Both the position numbers and the translations under genes were made by a program. Positions 15,663-24,380 of a stretch of DNA of 64,000 bases are shown here, in pieces. Where the stretch lies: NCBI RefSeq assembly GCF_009660225.1, contig NZ_CP045920.1, positions 3,112,079 through 3,176,078 of the forward strand. The letters are read 5' to 3'. The notes under the pieces were generated by a model. The model was not told the origin of the DNA. It did not search any database and saw nothing but the letters and a program-made list of their open reading frames with translations. Within the stretch, counting starts at the first letter, position 1, and the number at the start of each line of letters is the position of its first letter. Origin of the DNA: Pseudactinotalea sp. HY158. GTDB lineage: Bacteria; Actinomycetota; Actinomycetes; Actinomycetales; Beutenbergiaceae.

Positions 15663-15734
15663 CTCGCCCCGGGTGGTCTGGCTCACGTGGGCGAGTTCCG
15701 CCGTCCCGAATCGAGGACGGACGTGCCGCAACGG

Positions 15735-15770
15735 CGGCGAGCGCCCCACCCGAGGGTGAGGCGCTCGCCG
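15735..15770 (-). terminator. Terminator downstream of rplA
   Basis: An 11-bp perfect stem (15735-15745 with 15760-15770), extended inward by further pairs, 20 bases after the rplA stop. It separates rplKA from rplJL. The rest of the 343-base rplA-rplJ gap is described in the leader and promoter entries; no gene is present. Confidence 0.8.
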
Positions 15771-15789
15771 CGGTTCGCGTGTGGGTCCC

Positions 15790-16506
15790 TCAGGCGCCCG
15801 CCTCGCCCGTCAGGTCGCTCGTGGCGGCCGGGTCGAGCGGGATGCCCGGGCCCATCGTCGTGGAGACGACGGCCTTGCTGATGTAGCGGCCCTTCGCCGA
15901 CGACGGCTTGAGCCGCAGGATCTCCTCGAGGGCGGCGGCGTAGTTCTCGACCAGCTGCACGTCGCTGAAGGAGGACTTGCCGACGATGAAGTGGAGGTTG
16001 GCGTGCTTGTCGACGCGGAACTCGATCCGGCCGCCCTTGATGTCGTTCACGGCCTTGGTCACGTCCATCGTGACGGTCCCGGTCTTCGGGTTCGGCATGA
16101 GACCGCGGGGGCCCAGGACGCGGCCGAGCCGGCCCACCTTGCCCATGAGGTCCGGGGTCGCCACGGCGACGTCGAAGTCCGTATATCCGCCGGCGACCTT
16201 CTCGATGAGCTCGTCGCCACCGACCTCGTCGGCGCCGGCCGCGATGGCCTGCTCGGCACGCTCACCGGTGGCGAAGACCAGGACCCTGGCGGTCTTGCCG
16301 GTGCCGTGCGGCAGGTTCACGGTGCCGCGGACCATCTGGTCGGCCTTGCGGGGGTCGACCCCGAGCCGGAAGGCGACCTCGACGGTGCTGTCGAACTTGG
16401 TGGTGGCGGACTTCTTCGCCAGCCGCATGGCCTCCAGCGGGTTGTGCTGGTGGCTGCGGTCGATGAGCTGGGCCGCGTTGCGGTACCCCTTGGAACGCGT
16501 GGTCAT
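15790..16506 (-). CDS. rplA: 50S ribosomal protein L1
   Basis: L1 builds the mobile L1 stalk at the ribosomal E site and commonly autoregulates the L11-L1 operon. The 238-residue product is of normal length, with the conserved segments [42 protein letters not shown] and the C-terminal [17 protein letters not shown]. The ATG at 16506 follows AGGAGA. It lies 83 bases downstream of rplK and is followed by a terminator. It is intact. Confidence 0.98.
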   Translation of the reverse strand: MTTRSKGYRNAAQLIDRSHQHNPLEAMRLAKKSATTKFDSTVEVAFRLGVDPRKADQMVRGTVNLPHGTGKTARVLVFATGERAEQAIAAGADEVGGDELIEKVAGGYTDFDVAVATPDLMGKVGRLGRVLGPRGLMPNPKTGTVTMDVTKAVNDIKGGRIEFRVDKHANLHFIVGKSSFSDVQLVENYAAALEEILRLKPSSAKGRYISKAVVSTTMGPGIPLDPAATSDLTGEAGA

Positions 16507-16589
16507 CTGCTGTTCTCCTAATGATGTGCGAGCAGTCGTGGTGCGGGCCCGCGCGGCCCTGCCACTGGAAAGAGTGTGTGTCGGCCCGA

Positions 16590-17021
16590 TCAGTCGTTGA
16601 CGGTGACGCCCATGGAGCGGGCGGTGCCGGCGACGATCTTGGCGGCCGCGTCGATGTCGCGGGCGTTGAGGTCGGCCATCTTGGTCTGGGCGATCTCGCG
16701 CACCTGGTCACCGCTGATGGAGGCGACCTTGACGGTGTGCGGGGTGGCCGAGCCCTTGCCGACACCGGCGGCCTTCTTGATGAGCTCTGCGGCCGGCGGG
16801 GTCTTCGTGATGAACGTGAAGGACCGGTCTTCGTAGACCGTGATCTCCACGGGGATCACGTTGCCGCGCTGCGACTCGGTGGCCGCGTTGTAGGCCTTGC
16901 AGAACTCCATGATGTTGACGCCGTGCTGACCGAGCGCGGGCCCGATCGGCGGGGCGGGGTTGGCGGCGCCGGCCTGGATCTGGAGCTTGATCAGCCCGGC
17001 GACCTTCTTCTTGGGAGGCAT
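16590..17021 (-). CDS. rplK: 50S ribosomal protein L11
   Basis: L11 binds the GTPase-associated centre of 23S rRNA and is needed for the stringent response through RelA and for thiostrepton action. The 143-residue protein shows the N-terminal [18 protein letters not shown] motif, with the prolines contacted by thiopeptides, and the C-terminal RNA-binding domain ending [12 protein letters not shown]. The ATG at 17021 has AAAGGAC upstream. It is placed between nusG and rplA as in most actinobacteria. Confidence 0.98.
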   Translation of the reverse strand: MPPKKKVAGLIKLQIQAGAANPAPPIGPALGQHGVNIMEFCKAYNAATESQRGNVIPVEITVYEDRSFTFITKTPPAAELIKKAAGVGKGSATPHTVKVASISGDQVREIAQTKMADLNARDIDAAAKIVAGTARSMGVTVND

Positions 17022-17059
17022 GGGGGTCCTTTTGAATCGTGTTTGAGCTTGGGTTCAGC

Positions 17060-17779
17060 TCAGATCTTGGCGATCTGGTTGAACGACAGTTCGACCGGGG
17101 TCTCCCGGCCGAAGATCGAGACCAGCACGGTCACCTTCTGGTTCTCGGGCGAGATCTCGGAGACCGTGGCGGGGAGCGTGTCGAACGGGCCGTCGGTCAC
17201 GGTGACGGATTCGCCGATCTCGAACTCGACGTGCACCGGCGTCGCCGCGGCCCCGCCGCCGGCAGCGACCGGAGCGGTCTTCGCCTCGAGGGCCGGGGCG
17301 AGCATCGACATGACCTCGTTGAGCGTGAGCGGCACCGGAGAGTGCGTGTTGCCCACGAAGCCGGTGACGCCCGGGGTGTGGCGCACGGCCCCCCAGGACT
17401 CGTCGGTCATGTCCATCCGCACGAGCACGTAGGAGGGGATGCGCACCTTCTTCACGAGCTTGCGCACCGAGTTCTTGATCTCGACGACCTCCTCCATGGG
17501 GACTTCCACCTGGAAGATGTAGTCCTCCATGTTCAGGGAGGTGGTGCGCGACTCGAGGTTCGCCTTGACCCGGTTCTCGTAGCCGGCGTAGGAGTGGATG
17601 ACGTACCAGTCGCCGGGCAGGAAACGCAGCTCGCGCTTGAACTCGGCGAGCGGGTCCTCCTCCACGGCCACGCGGGTGCCTGCGACCTCGGGCGTGGCGA
17701 CAGCGTCCGGCTCGTCGGCCGGAGCCACCGTGTTGTCGGCGTTCTCGACCGTCTCGGCGTCGGAAGGCTGCTCAGACAC
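17060..17779 (-). CDS. nusG: Transcription termination/antitermination factor NusG
   Basis: NusG binds RNA polymerase and couples it to the ribosome or Rho. I start it at the GTG at 17779 (239 residues). The first 55 or so residues are an acidic, disordered extension typical of actinobacterial NusG. The NGN domain begins at [20 protein letters not shown] and contains [11 protein letters not shown]-like strands. A KOW domain follows ([13 protein letters not shown] to the C-terminus). The upstream site is weak (TAGG six bases away), with AGGAGAG further off. It lies between secE and rplK, the standard arrangement. Confidence 0.96.
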   Translation of the reverse strand: MSEQPSDAETVENADNTVAPADEPDAVATPEVAGTRVAVEEDPLAEFKRELRFLPGDWYVIHSYAGYENRVKANLESRTTSLNMEDYIFQVEVPMEEVVEIKNSVRKLVKKVRIPSYVLVRMDMTDESWGAVRHTPGVTGFVGNTHSPVPLTLNEVMSMLAPALEAKTAPVAAGGGAAATPVHVEFEIGESVTVTDGPFDTLPATVSEISPENQKVTVLVSIFGRETPVELSFNQIAKI

Positions 17780-17841
17780 GGGGGACCTACTCTCTCTCCT
17801 GAGGATTCCTCGGGCGACTCGAACGTGGGTGGCGGTCGGGA

Positions 17842-18129
17842 TCAGCGCGCGAATGCCCAGAACATGAGCTTGCCGAACAGGAAGTCCAGCACTCCGACGT
17901 ACGCCATGACCGCGATGACGAACACGAGCACGACGATGATGTACGTGCCCCACTCGTTCCGACTCGGGGTGACGACCTTCTTCAGCTCGGTGACGACCTG
18001 CTTGAAGAAGGTGAGGATCCGCGCGAAGAGGTTCGGCTTGGACGCGGGCTTGCGTGCCTTGGACGAGGGCGTCTTGGCACGTGAGATGCCGTCGGCGCCG
18101 CCGTCTGACGCATTCACGGACATACTCAT
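17842..18129 (-). CDS. secE: Preprotein translocase subunit SecE
   Basis: SecE clamps the SecY channel in the inner membrane. The 95-residue product has a polar, Lys/Ser-rich N-terminus (to about residue 40), the amphipathic segment [19 protein letters not shown] and one transmembrane helix ([18 protein letters not shown]), as in single-helix actinobacterial SecE. Two in-frame ATGs (18129 and 18123) fit the GAGGAAGG site at 18132-18139. I use the first; the second would shorten it by two residues. It is the first protein gene after tRNA-Trp and probably shares its transcript. Confidence 0.95.
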   Translation of the reverse strand: MSMSVNASDGGADGISRAKTPSSKARKPASKPNLFARILTFFKQVVTELKKVVTPSRNEWGTYIIVVLVFVIAVMAYVGVLDFLFGKLMFWAFAR

Positions 18130-18202
18130 GACCTTCCTCACCGGGTACCTGAACCGAACCGGGCCGAAGTCGACGATCGGATGATGATCGACGCCGGCCC
18201 GC

Positions 18203-18278
18203 TGGCAGGGCAGGAGGGACTCGAACCCACAACCGCCGGTTTTGGAGACCGGTGCGCTACCAATTGCGCCACTGCCCT
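18203..18278 (-). tRNA. tRNA-Trp (CCA anticodon)
   Basis: The cloverleaf is complete: a 7-bp acceptor (AGGGCAG with CTGCCCT), D arm GCGC/GCGC, anticodon stem CCGGT/ACCGG with loop CTCCAAA (anticodon CCA) and a GTGGG TTCGAGT CCCTC T arm. The 3' CCA is encoded (18203-18205). It lies just upstream of secE, the conserved actinobacterial position. Confidence 0.97.
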
Positions 18279-18407
18279 ACGCGGTGACCTCGCCCGCCAC
18301 GTCTTCCGGACCCGAGGGGCACCGGCATTCGTGGCAGTCGCAGCTACCGTCCATCAGTGTACGGGACATCCGGCCCGAGGTCGAACCAGGGTCTGCCCCG
18401 CGGCCTC

Positions 18408-18413
18408 TAGGGT
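18408..18413 (+). promoter_or_regulatory. -10 element for a leaderless add transcript
   Basis: TAGGGT is followed by exactly six bases and then the ATG of add, so transcription would begin at the A of the start codon. No Shine-Dalgarno sequence is present. The same spacing occurs at 25722 and 26939. No good -35 is visible. Confidence 0.5.
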
Positions 18414-18419
18414 ATCCGG

Positions 18420-19484
18420 ATGGACGTCGTCAGTCAGCGTGATCTCGCTCTCCTGCCCAAGGCGCACCTGCACCTGCACTTCACCGGCTCGATGCGCCCG
18501 GCCACGCTCGTCGAGCTCGCCGAGGAGCAGGGAAGGCGACTTCCGCCGTCGCTCCGGAGCGCGGCCACGATTCCCGATTCCCTGCGCCTGCCCGCCACCC
18601 AGCGCGGCTGGTTCCGGTTCCAGCACCTCTACGACGCGGCCCGGGCGGTGGTCGACTCCGAGGCCGTCATGAGGAGGATCGTGCGCGAGGCCGCGCAGGA
18701 CGACGCCGCCGAGGGATCCCGGCGGCTCGAACTGCAGGTGGACCCCACCTCGTACGCGAAATTCGTGGGCGGAATCACCCCCGCGCTCGAGATCATCCTC
18801 GACGAGGCGCGCTCGGCGAGCGCCGACACCGGCGTCGAGGTGGCGATCATCGTCGCCGCCTCGCGGATCCGCCATCCCCTCGAGGCCCGCACCCTCGCCC
18901 GGCTCGCCGCCCGGCACGCCGGCCGGGTCATCGGCTTCGGGCTGAGCAACGACGAACGCCGAGGCGATACGGGCGCGTTCGGGCCGGCGTTCGAGATCGC
19001 TCAGCGCGCCGGCCTCGCGCTCGTGCCGCACGGCGGCGAACTCCTCGGCCCGGCCCACGTGCGGGAGGTCGTGGACGCGCTGCACCCCGACCGCATCGGT
19101 CACGGGGTGCGCAGCGTCGAGGATCCGGCGCTGCTCGCGCGGCTGGTCGAGGCCGGCGTGAGCCTCGAGCTGTGCCCCGGCTCCAACGTCTCGCTGGGGG
19201 TCTACGGGCAGGCCGAGTCGGTGCCGCTGACCCGCCTCATGGCGGCGGGGGCACAGATCGCGCTCGGGGCCGACGACCCGCTCCTGTTCGGGTCCCGACT
19301 CGTGGATCAGTACCGGATCGCGCGCGAGGTGCACGGGGTCGACGACACCGGCCTCGCCCGGCTCGCGGCCGGCTCGATCCGGGCGAGTCGGGCCGAGGAG
19401 ACGACGAAGGCCCGCCTGCTCGCCGGCGTGGACGCGTGGCTGGCGGACCTTCCGGGCGCCGGGCCCGGCCTCAGTCGAGGCTGA
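18420..19484 (+). CDS. add: Adenosine deaminase family protein
   Basis: Predicted metal-dependent purine deaminase that converts adenosine (or a related adenine compound) to the inosine product in purine salvage. The 354-residue protein has the ADA-superfamily metal ligands: HLHLHFTGS near the N-terminus, the mid-protein HGGE, HPDRIGHGV containing the catalytic His, and a late GADDPLLFG with the metal-binding Asp. Length is typical. The exact substrate, whether adenosine, adenine or aminodeoxyfutalosine, cannot be settled from motifs. The start at 18420 lacks a ribosome site and looks leaderless. The 3' end overlaps the convergent murB by 14 bases. Confidence 0.88.
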   Translation: MDVVSQRDLALLPKAHLHLHFTGSMRPATLVELAEEQGRRLPPSLRSAATIPDSLRLPATQRGWFRFQHLYDAARAVVDSEAVMRRIVREAAQDDAAEGSRRLELQVDPTSYAKFVGGITPALEIILDEARSASADTGVEVAIIVAASRIRHPLEARTLARLAARHAGRVIGFGLSNDERRGDTGAFGPAFEIAQRAGLALVPHGGELLGPAHVREVVDALHPDRIGHGVRSVEDPALLARLVEAGVSLELCPGSNVSLGVYGQAESVPLTRLMAAGAQIALGADDPLLFGSRLVDQYRIAREVHGVDDTGLARLAAGSIRASRAEETTKARLLAGVDAWLADLPGAGPGLSRG

Positions 19485-20556
19485 CGCCGACGAGCACCGG
19501 TTCGGGCACGAGCGTGATGCCGAAGGCGCCCGCGACCCGGGCCCGCACGGCCCGGGCGAGATCGAGCAGTTCGGCGGCGCTGGCGCCACCGCGGTTGGTC
19601 AGCGCGAGCACGTGCTTGCCGGACAGGGCGGCGCGCCCGCCGAGGCCGAAGCCCCGCTCGAGCCCGGCCCGCGCGATGAGCCACGCGGCGGAGGTCTTGA
19701 CCAGGTCCGTGCCCCGCACGTCGAAGGCCGGGGCGCCGGCGGGAACGAGCCCGCGGGCGACGATCGGATTCGTGAAGAACGAGCCGGCGCTCCACGTGTC
19801 GTGGTCGCCGTCGTCGAGCACCATGCCCTTGCCCGCGCGCAGCGCACGGACGGCGGAGCGCACCCGGGCGGCATCCGTCCGGCCGCCGAGGGGCTCGTCG
19901 AGTGCCGCGGCCAGTTCGGCGTAGCGGATCGGCGCCGAGAGGGTCGCGAGCCGGAACTGGAAGCTCACCTCGAGCACGACGTAGCGCGGGGTCACGCCCC
20001 AGCGCCCGCCGAGGGAGGACTTGAGCAGGGAGCTGCGGTAGCCGAAGCCGAGCTCACCGGCGGCGAAGGTGCGCACCCGCTGCTCGGCGCGGTCCCAGCA
20101 GCGGACCGTCGAGACGACCTCGGCGATCTCCTGGCCGTAGGCGCCGACGTTCTGCACGGGGGTCGCGCCGGTGCTGCCCGGGATCCCGGTGAGGCATTCG
20201 ATGCCCATCCAGCCCTCGGCGATCGCAGCGTCGACCACGTGCTCCCACGGCGTGCCGGCGCTCACGCGCACGACCGCTCCCCCGCAGGCGTCGGCCGATT
20301 CGACGTCGATGGCCGTGCGGCGATCCCGCACGACCGTGCCCGCGAAAGGGCCGTCGCCGGCGAGGACGTTCGATCCGCCGCCGAGGACGAGGAGACCGGC
20401 GCCGGCCGCCGTGCCCACGGGTTCGGCGGATCTGCTCGATCCGGCGTCGGCCGCCCGCACGGCGTCGATGAACTCGGCCTCGCTCTCGACGTCGACGAGC
20501 GTGGCCACCGGACCGCCGACGCGCAGGGTGGTCAGATCGGCCAGGCGGGTACTCAC
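19471..20556 (-). CDS. murB: UDP-N-acetylenolpyruvoylglucosamine reductase
   Basis: MurB reduces UDP-GlcNAc-enolpyruvate to UDP-MurNAc with NADPH and FAD, an early cytosolic step of peptidoglycan synthesis. The 361-residue protein shows the FAD-binding motifs LGGGSNVLAGDG and TGIPGSTGATPVQNVGAYGQE, the YRSSLLK region, and SAGSFFTNP with the catalytic serine. The GTG start at 20556 overlaps the stop of the upstream MFS gene (GTGA), implying translational coupling. It is convergent with add. Length and motifs suit the type I MurB of actinobacteria. Confidence 0.96.
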   Translation of the reverse strand: MSTRLADLTTLRVGGPVATLVDVESEAEFIDAVRAADAGSSRSAEPVGTAAGAGLLVLGGGSNVLAGDGPFAGTVVRDRRTAIDVESADACGGAVVRVSAGTPWEHVVDAAIAEGWMGIECLTGIPGSTGATPVQNVGAYGQEIAEVVSTVRCWDRAEQRVRTFAAGELGFGYRSSLLKSSLGGRWGVTPRYVVLEVSFQFRLATLSAPIRYAELAAALDEPLGGRTDAARVRSAVRALRAGKGMVLDDGDHDTWSAGSFFTNPIVARGLVPAGAPAFDVRGTDLVKTSAAWLIARAGLERGFGLGGRAALSGKHVLALTNRGGASAAELLDLARAVRARVAGAFGITLVPEPVLVGVSLD

Positions 20557-21824
20557 TCGGCCACAGTAGCGCCGGTCGCGGTGTCGGCCGAATCCCGCGC
20601 GGGCTCGGGCGCCGCCATCGCCCCGGTCACGAGGAGGCCGATGACGAGCGGCACGAGGATCGCGAGGAGGGCGTGCCGGTAGCCCACGTGCGTAGCGAGC
20701 AGCCCGAGCAGCGTGGGTCCGACGAGGAAGGCGCTGTAGCCGATGGTGGAGACCACCGAGAGCCGGGCCGCGGCGTGGAGGGGATCGTCCGAGGCCGCGC
20801 TCATGCCGACCGGGAATCCGAGCGCCGCGCCGAGGCCCCACAGTACGGCGCCCACGAGCGCGAACGGCAGGCTCGGTGCGAAGCCGAAGACGGCCAGCCC
20901 GGCGATCGCGAGGCCGGCGCAGGTGCGCAGGACGGCCACCCTCCCGAAGCGGTCGAGCAGCCACGTGCCGGCGAAGCGCATGACGGTCATCGCGGTCATG
21001 AACACGGTGAGCCCGAAGGCGCCCTCGTGCTCCGGCACGTCGAAGCCCTCGGAGATCCCCAGGGCGAGCCAGTCGTTGGCGGCGCCCTCGGTCAGGGCCG
21101 CGGCGAGCACCACGAGCCCGATGAGCCAGGTGCGCCCCTCGAGCCAGGCGCGCAGGTACCCGCGACCGGGGGTCGCACGGGTCGCAGGAGTCGCAGGGGC
21201 CGTAGTGGCCACAGTGGCCGCAGGGAGCGGATCGCGGCGAGGGACGCGCGGGAAGCCGCGGACGCCGACGAGCACGACGACGAGCATGACGGCCAGCGCC
21301 AGCCAGATGTGCACGGTGATCGCCACCCCGGCACGCGAGAGCAGGGTGCCCATGCCCGCGCCGGCGACCGTTCCGAGCGAGAAGAAGCCGTGGAACCAGG
21401 GCATGATCGCGCGGCCGATGGCGCGTTCGACATGGGTGCCCGCGAAGTTCATGCTCACGTCGAGCGCGCCGATGCCGGCCATCGCCACGAGGAGTCCGCC
21501 GGCGACCCCGAGCGGGAGTCCCGCCGGAACCGCGGCCACCGCCGCGCCCATCCCCGCGACCGCGACGACTCCGGAGACGACTGCCGCCGTGGCCGATCCG
21601 AGGCGTTCGATCACGCGGCCGGCGAGGGGCATGGCGAGCAGGGACCCCAGCGAGCCGACGAGCAGGATGAGGCCGACCTCGTGCGGCTCCAGGTCGAGGG
21701 TGTACTTGACCGTCGGGATGCGCGAGGCCCAGTTCGCGAACGCGAACCCGTTCGCGAAGAACACCGCCATGACGGCCGCAGCCGCCCAGCGCGCGGTGGC
21801 GCGCTCGGATTGGGTCGAAGCCAA
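20553..21824 (-). CDS. MFS transporter
   Basis: A 423-residue major facilitator superfamily protein with about twelve hydrophobic segments, resembling the FucP/YbjJ-like group of single-component permeases. It begins MASTQSERATARWAAAA, with the first membrane helix at about 15-35 (NGFAFANWASRIP motif), and has a low-complexity Ala/Thr/Pro cytoplasmic loop at about 205-220. The start is TTG at 21824 with GAGGA seven bases upstream. It is divergent from a LacI-type regulator across an 82-base gap with a good operator, so its expression is probably controlled by that regulator. Its stop overlaps the murB start. Substrate unknown; a sugar or drug is equally possible. Confidence 0.85.
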   Translation of the reverse strand: MASTQSERATARWAAAAVMAVFFANGFAFANWASRIPTVKYTLDLEPHEVGLILLVGSLGSLLAMPLAGRVIERLGSATAAVVSGVVAVAGMGAAVAAVPAGLPLGVAGGLLVAMAGIGALDVSMNFAGTHVERAIGRAIMPWFHGFFSLGTVAGAGMGTLLSRAGVAITVHIWLALAVMLVVVLVGVRGFPRVPRRDPLPAATVATTAPATPATRATPGRGYLRAWLEGRTWLIGLVVLAAALTEGAANDWLALGISEGFDVPEHEGAFGLTVFMTAMTVMRFAGTWLLDRFGRVAVLRTCAGLAIAGLAVFGFAPSLPFALVGAVLWGLGAALGFPVGMSAASDDPLHAAARLSVVSTIGYSAFLVGPTLLGLLATHVGYRHALLAILVPLVIGLLVTGAMAAPEPARDSADTATGATVAE

Positions 21825-21845
21825 AGACAGTCCTCGGGTCGAAGC

Positions 21846-21859
21846 TCGAAACGATTCGA
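21846..21859. promoter_or_regulatory. LacI-family operator candidate
   Basis: TCGAAACGATTCGA is a 14-base palindrome with one mismatched pair and a central CG, the form of LacI/GalR operators. It lies 23 bases from the MFS start and upstream of a TAGGGT -10 (21871-21876 region) that would serve the regulator gene. Confidence 0.6.
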
Positions 21860-21906
21860 ACAGCGTACGTTAGGGTGGCGGAGTTTCCCATTCCAGGAGG
21901 TAGGTC

Positions 21907-22929
21907 ATGGTGGCGTCGGTCACGCTCACGGAGGTGGCACGCGCCGCCGGGGTGTCGCTCTCGACCGCCTCGCTCGCCTTCTCCGGCGCCGGTCCGATCG
22001 CCGCCGCGACGCGCGAGCGCGTGCTCGGGGCGGCCGCCGACCTCGGCTACACCGGGCCCAATCCCATGGCGGCCTCGCTGCGGCGAGGGCGCAGCGGGGT
22101 CGTGGGGATCGTCATCGACAACGACCTGCGCTACTCCTTCCGCGACCCGGTCTCGCTGCAGACGCTCGACGGCATCACGGAATCCCTGGGCGAGGCGGGC
22201 TACGGGGTGCTGCTCATCCCCCGCGAGGACCCGGCGGGCCGTCCCCATCCCCTCCTGCAGAACGCCGCCATCGACGCGGCCATCCTGTTCTACGCGCTCG
22301 CCCCCCGGGATCGGGCCGTGCGCACGCTGCGCGGCCGCGGCGTGGCGATGATCGCACTCAACGGGCGCCCCCGCGGGGCCACGAGCATCACGGTCGAGGA
22401 CGAACGGGGCATGCGCCTCATCGCCGAACACCTGCGCGCCCGCGGGCACACCCGCGTGGCGCTCGCCACGCTGCCGTACTCACCCGGACTTCGACGCGGC
22501 GAGGTCGATCCCGCCGACGATCCCGTCTACCAGGTGACCGCGCACCGGCTCGCCGGGCTGCGCAGCGGCGGGATCGAACCGGTGGCGATCTGGGAGTGCC
22601 GCGGTTCGCTCGTCGACGAGGGCATCACCGCCGGGCATGCGCTGCTCGCGCACCACCCCACCGCGCTCGTGGGCCAGTCGGATCTCATCGCGGCCGGGAT
22701 GCTCCTGGCGGTGCGCGAGCGGGAACTCGCGGTCCCCGACGACGTCGCCGTGGCGGGATTCGACGGAGTGGACCTGCCCTGGATCGGGGAGGACCGGCTC
22801 ACGACGATCGATCAGCCGCGCCGCGACCGCGGCAAGGTCATCGCCGAGGCCGCGATCGAGCTGGCCCACGGGCGACCTGCCCGCGGTCGTGTGCTCGGCG
22901 TCGAGCTCCGGCCGGGCTCGACCTCCTGA
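21907..22929 (+). CDS. LacI-family transcriptional regulator
   Basis: The 340-residue protein starts with a LacI helix-turn-helix (VTLTEVARAAGVSLSTASLAF at about residues 4-25) and the hinge YTGPNPMAASLRRGRSG, followed by a periplasmic-binding-protein-like effector domain with GIVIDND, AVAGFDGVDLPW and TTIDQPR, all typical of the family. AGGAGGT lies seven bases before the ATG. It is divergent from an MFS transporter, with a palindromic operator between them, so it probably represses that gene and itself. The effector, likely a sugar or nucleoside, is unknown. It ends 30 bases before a convergent dehydratase gene. Confidence 0.93.
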   Translation: MVASVTLTEVARAAGVSLSTASLAFSGAGPIAAATRERVLGAAADLGYTGPNPMAASLRRGRSGVVGIVIDNDLRYSFRDPVSLQTLDGITESLGEAGYGVLLIPREDPAGRPHPLLQNAAIDAAILFYALAPRDRAVRTLRGRGVAMIALNGRPRGATSITVEDERGMRLIAEHLRARGHTRVALATLPYSPGLRRGEVDPADDPVYQVTAHRLAGLRSGGIEPVAIWECRGSLVDEGITAGHALLAHHPTALVGQSDLIAAGMLLAVRERELAVPDDVAVAGFDGVDLPWIGEDRLTTIDQPRRDRGKVIAEAAIELAHGRPARGRVLGVELRPGSTS

Positions 22930-22959
22930 GCCGGGTCGGCCGCGTGTTGTGGGCGGCGA

Positions 22960-23424
22960 TCAGGTCAGGCGGACGCGCGCCTGCGCCTTGCCGAGCACGG
23001 CCTTCCCGGCCAGGGTGACCGCCAGGTCGATCCGGGCGGTCGGCACGGGTCCTGAGTCGGCCGAGTCGGCTGAATCCGCCGAATCGTCGGCCTCGATCGC
23101 GCCGATGCGCGCGACGATCGTCAGGGCGACCTCGCCCGGATCGGGCACGGGCACGGGGCGAGTGAAGCGCACGCCGTAGCTCAGCAGGTCCGCCGGGTCG
23201 CCGAGCCAGTCGGTCAGCGCCGCGCCCGCCAGCCCCATGGTGAGCATGCCGTGGGCGATGACGCCGCCCAGGCCCACCTCGGTGGCCACCCGGTCGCTGT
23301 AGTGGATGGGGTTGAAGTCCCCGGAGGCGCCGGCATAACGGACGAGCCGGGCCCGGTCGATCACCCGGGTGACCTCGAACAGAACGGTACCGATCTGCGC
23401 ATCGGCGGCGAGCGTCGTCCTCAC
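22960..23424 (-). CDS. MaoC-fold dehydratase, HadB-like
   Basis: A 154-residue hot-dog fold protein with the hydratase-2 active-site motif YAGASGDFNPIHYSD (catalytic Asp and His) and GGVIAHGMLTMG, as in (R)-specific enoyl hydratases and the HadB subunit of the FAS-II 3-hydroxyacyl-ACP dehydratase. An acidic SAD tripeptide repeat (ADDSADSADSADSG) interrupts the C-terminal half. The GTG start at 23424 overlaps the stop of the upstream gene (GTGA), so the two probably form a heterodimer. In M. tuberculosis the hadAB genes occupy this same place between rpmG and tRNA-Trp. Whether the pair serves FAS-II elongation here is inferred. Confidence 0.85.
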   Translation of the reverse strand: MRTTLAADAQIGTVLFEVTRVIDRARLVRYAGASGDFNPIHYSDRVATEVGLGGVIAHGMLTMGLAGAALTDWLGDPADLLSYGVRFTRPVPVPDPGEVALTIVARIGAIEADDSADSADSADSGPVPTARIDLAVTLAGKAVLGKAQARVRLT

Positions 23425-23867
23425 GCGTCCTCCCCGCGGACGGCGAGCGTGGACTCGACGCTGCCGACCGCCACCCCGGCGGCGTCGGTCAGGTCGACCC
23501 GCGTCGTCACCATCGTGATCGAGGCGCGCGTGGCGATCGAGACCACCCGGGTGACCGTGGAGATCTCGTCGCCGGCCACGAGCGGGCGGGCCGGCGTGAA
23601 GGTCTCGTTCGCGTGCACGACCCGGCTGAAGTCGATCGCGGCGCCCGGATCCTCGATGTACTCGGCCTCGGCGCGCTGGGCGATGACGACGGCGAAGGTC
23701 GGCGGGGCCACGACGTCGGCGTAGCCGCGCGCCCGGGCGGCGGCCGCGTCGCGGTGGATCGGCGAGTCGGCGGCCACGGCGTCGGCGAACTCGGAGATCT
23801 TGGCCGCGGACACGACGTAGGGCGGGGTTCCGTGGAACTCCCGCCCTACGTAGTCGGCGTTGACCAT
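23421..23867 (-). CDS. MaoC-like dehydratase, HadA-like
   Basis: A 148-residue hot-dog protein starting MVNADYVGREF, with PPTFAVVIAQ and HANETFTPARPLVAGDE, resembling the HadA/FAS1-like dehydratase N-domain. It lacks the catalytic DxNPxH motif, as HadA does, so it should be the acyl-binding partner of the overlapping downstream HadB-like subunit. The ATG at 23867 lies 8 bases after the rpmG stop, so it is an operon member with rpmG. The neighbourhood (rpmG, then hadA-like, then hadB-like) matches mycobacterial synteny. Substrate length is unknown. Confidence 0.85.
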   Translation of the reverse strand: MVNADYVGREFHGTPPYVVSAAKISEFADAVAADSPIHRDAAAARARGYADVVAPPTFAVVIAQRAEAEYIEDPGAAIDFSRVVHANETFTPARPLVAGDEISTVTRVVSIATRASITMVTTRVDLTDAAGVAVGSVESTLAVRGEDA

Positions 23868-23875
23868 CGCTGCGC

Positions 23876-24046
23876 TCAGCGGGTCTCGCGGTGGTTGGTC
23901 TTGGCGTTGCAGCGCGCGCAGAACTTCGCAAGCTCCAGCCGGTCGGGGTTGTTCCGGCGGTTCTTCTTGGTGATGTAGTTGCGGCTCTTGCACACGTCGC
24001 AAGCGAGGGTGATCTTCGGGCGGATGTCCGCTGACTTGCTGGCCAC
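23876..24046 (-). CDS. rpmG: 50S ribosomal protein L33
   Basis: A 56-residue L33, translated from a GTG at 24046 with GAGGAA just upstream. It contains two CxxC pairs (CDVCKSRNY and CARCNAKT), so it is the zinc-binding C+ form. The [16 protein letters not shown] core is conserved. It is followed after 8 bases by the HadA-like gene and preceded by three tRNA genes on the same strand. Zinc-free duplicates of L33 are common elsewhere in actinobacterial genomes; none is in this window. Confidence 0.96.
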   Translation of the reverse strand: MASKSADIRPKITLACDVCKSRNYITKKNRRNNPDRLELAKFCARCNAKTNHRETR

Positions 24047-24103
24047 TGGTGTTCCTCACGTCGGGTTGCGCGGCGGGCGCTACTAGATGCTACGTCTTCA
24101 CGG

Positions 24104-24177
24104 TAGCGGGGGCGGGGATCGAACCCGCGACCTCACGATTATGAGTCGTGCGCTCTTACCGTCTGAGCTACCCCGCC
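24104..24177 (-). tRNA. tRNA-Met, elongator (CAT anticodon)
   Basis: 74 nt. The acceptor is GGCGGGG with CCCCGCT (terminal G:U), the anticodon stem ACGAC/GTCGT-type with loop CTCATAA, and the T arm GCGGG TTCGATC CCCGC. The 3' CCA is not encoded. Elongator identity follows the paired first base; a CAT tRNA-Ile2 is less likely given the position before rpmG. Confidence 0.93.
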
Positions 24178-24224
24178 GCGTGCTCCCGGCGTCCCCCCGA
24201 GAGGGGCGACGGACCGAGAACCAG

Positions 24225-24297
24225 AGCCCCGATAGGGAATCGAACCCTAGACCTTCTCCTTACCATGGAGACGCTCTACCGACTGAGCTATCGGGGC
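24225..24297 (-). tRNA. tRNA-Thr (GGT anticodon)
   Basis: 73 nt with a perfect GCCCCGA/TCGGGGC acceptor, an anticodon loop with GGT, and a T arm TAGGG TTCGATT CCCTA. CCA is not encoded. It is clustered with tRNA-Tyr and tRNA-Met upstream of rpmG, as in mycobacteria. Confidence 0.95.
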
Positions 24298-24380
24298 AGC
24301 GGGAACGAGAGTACATGCTCCGCGGGCGTTCCGCGAATCGTGGACCGGTGTTCCCTCACCGTGACGTGGTCACGGCTTGG

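Noticed and set aside
24104-24177. tRNA-Ile2 instead of tRNA-Met for the CAT tRNA
   Set aside because: Sequence and its place beside tRNA-Thr and rpmG fit the elongator tRNA-Met of actinobacteria better, though the lysidine form cannot be excluded from sequence alone.
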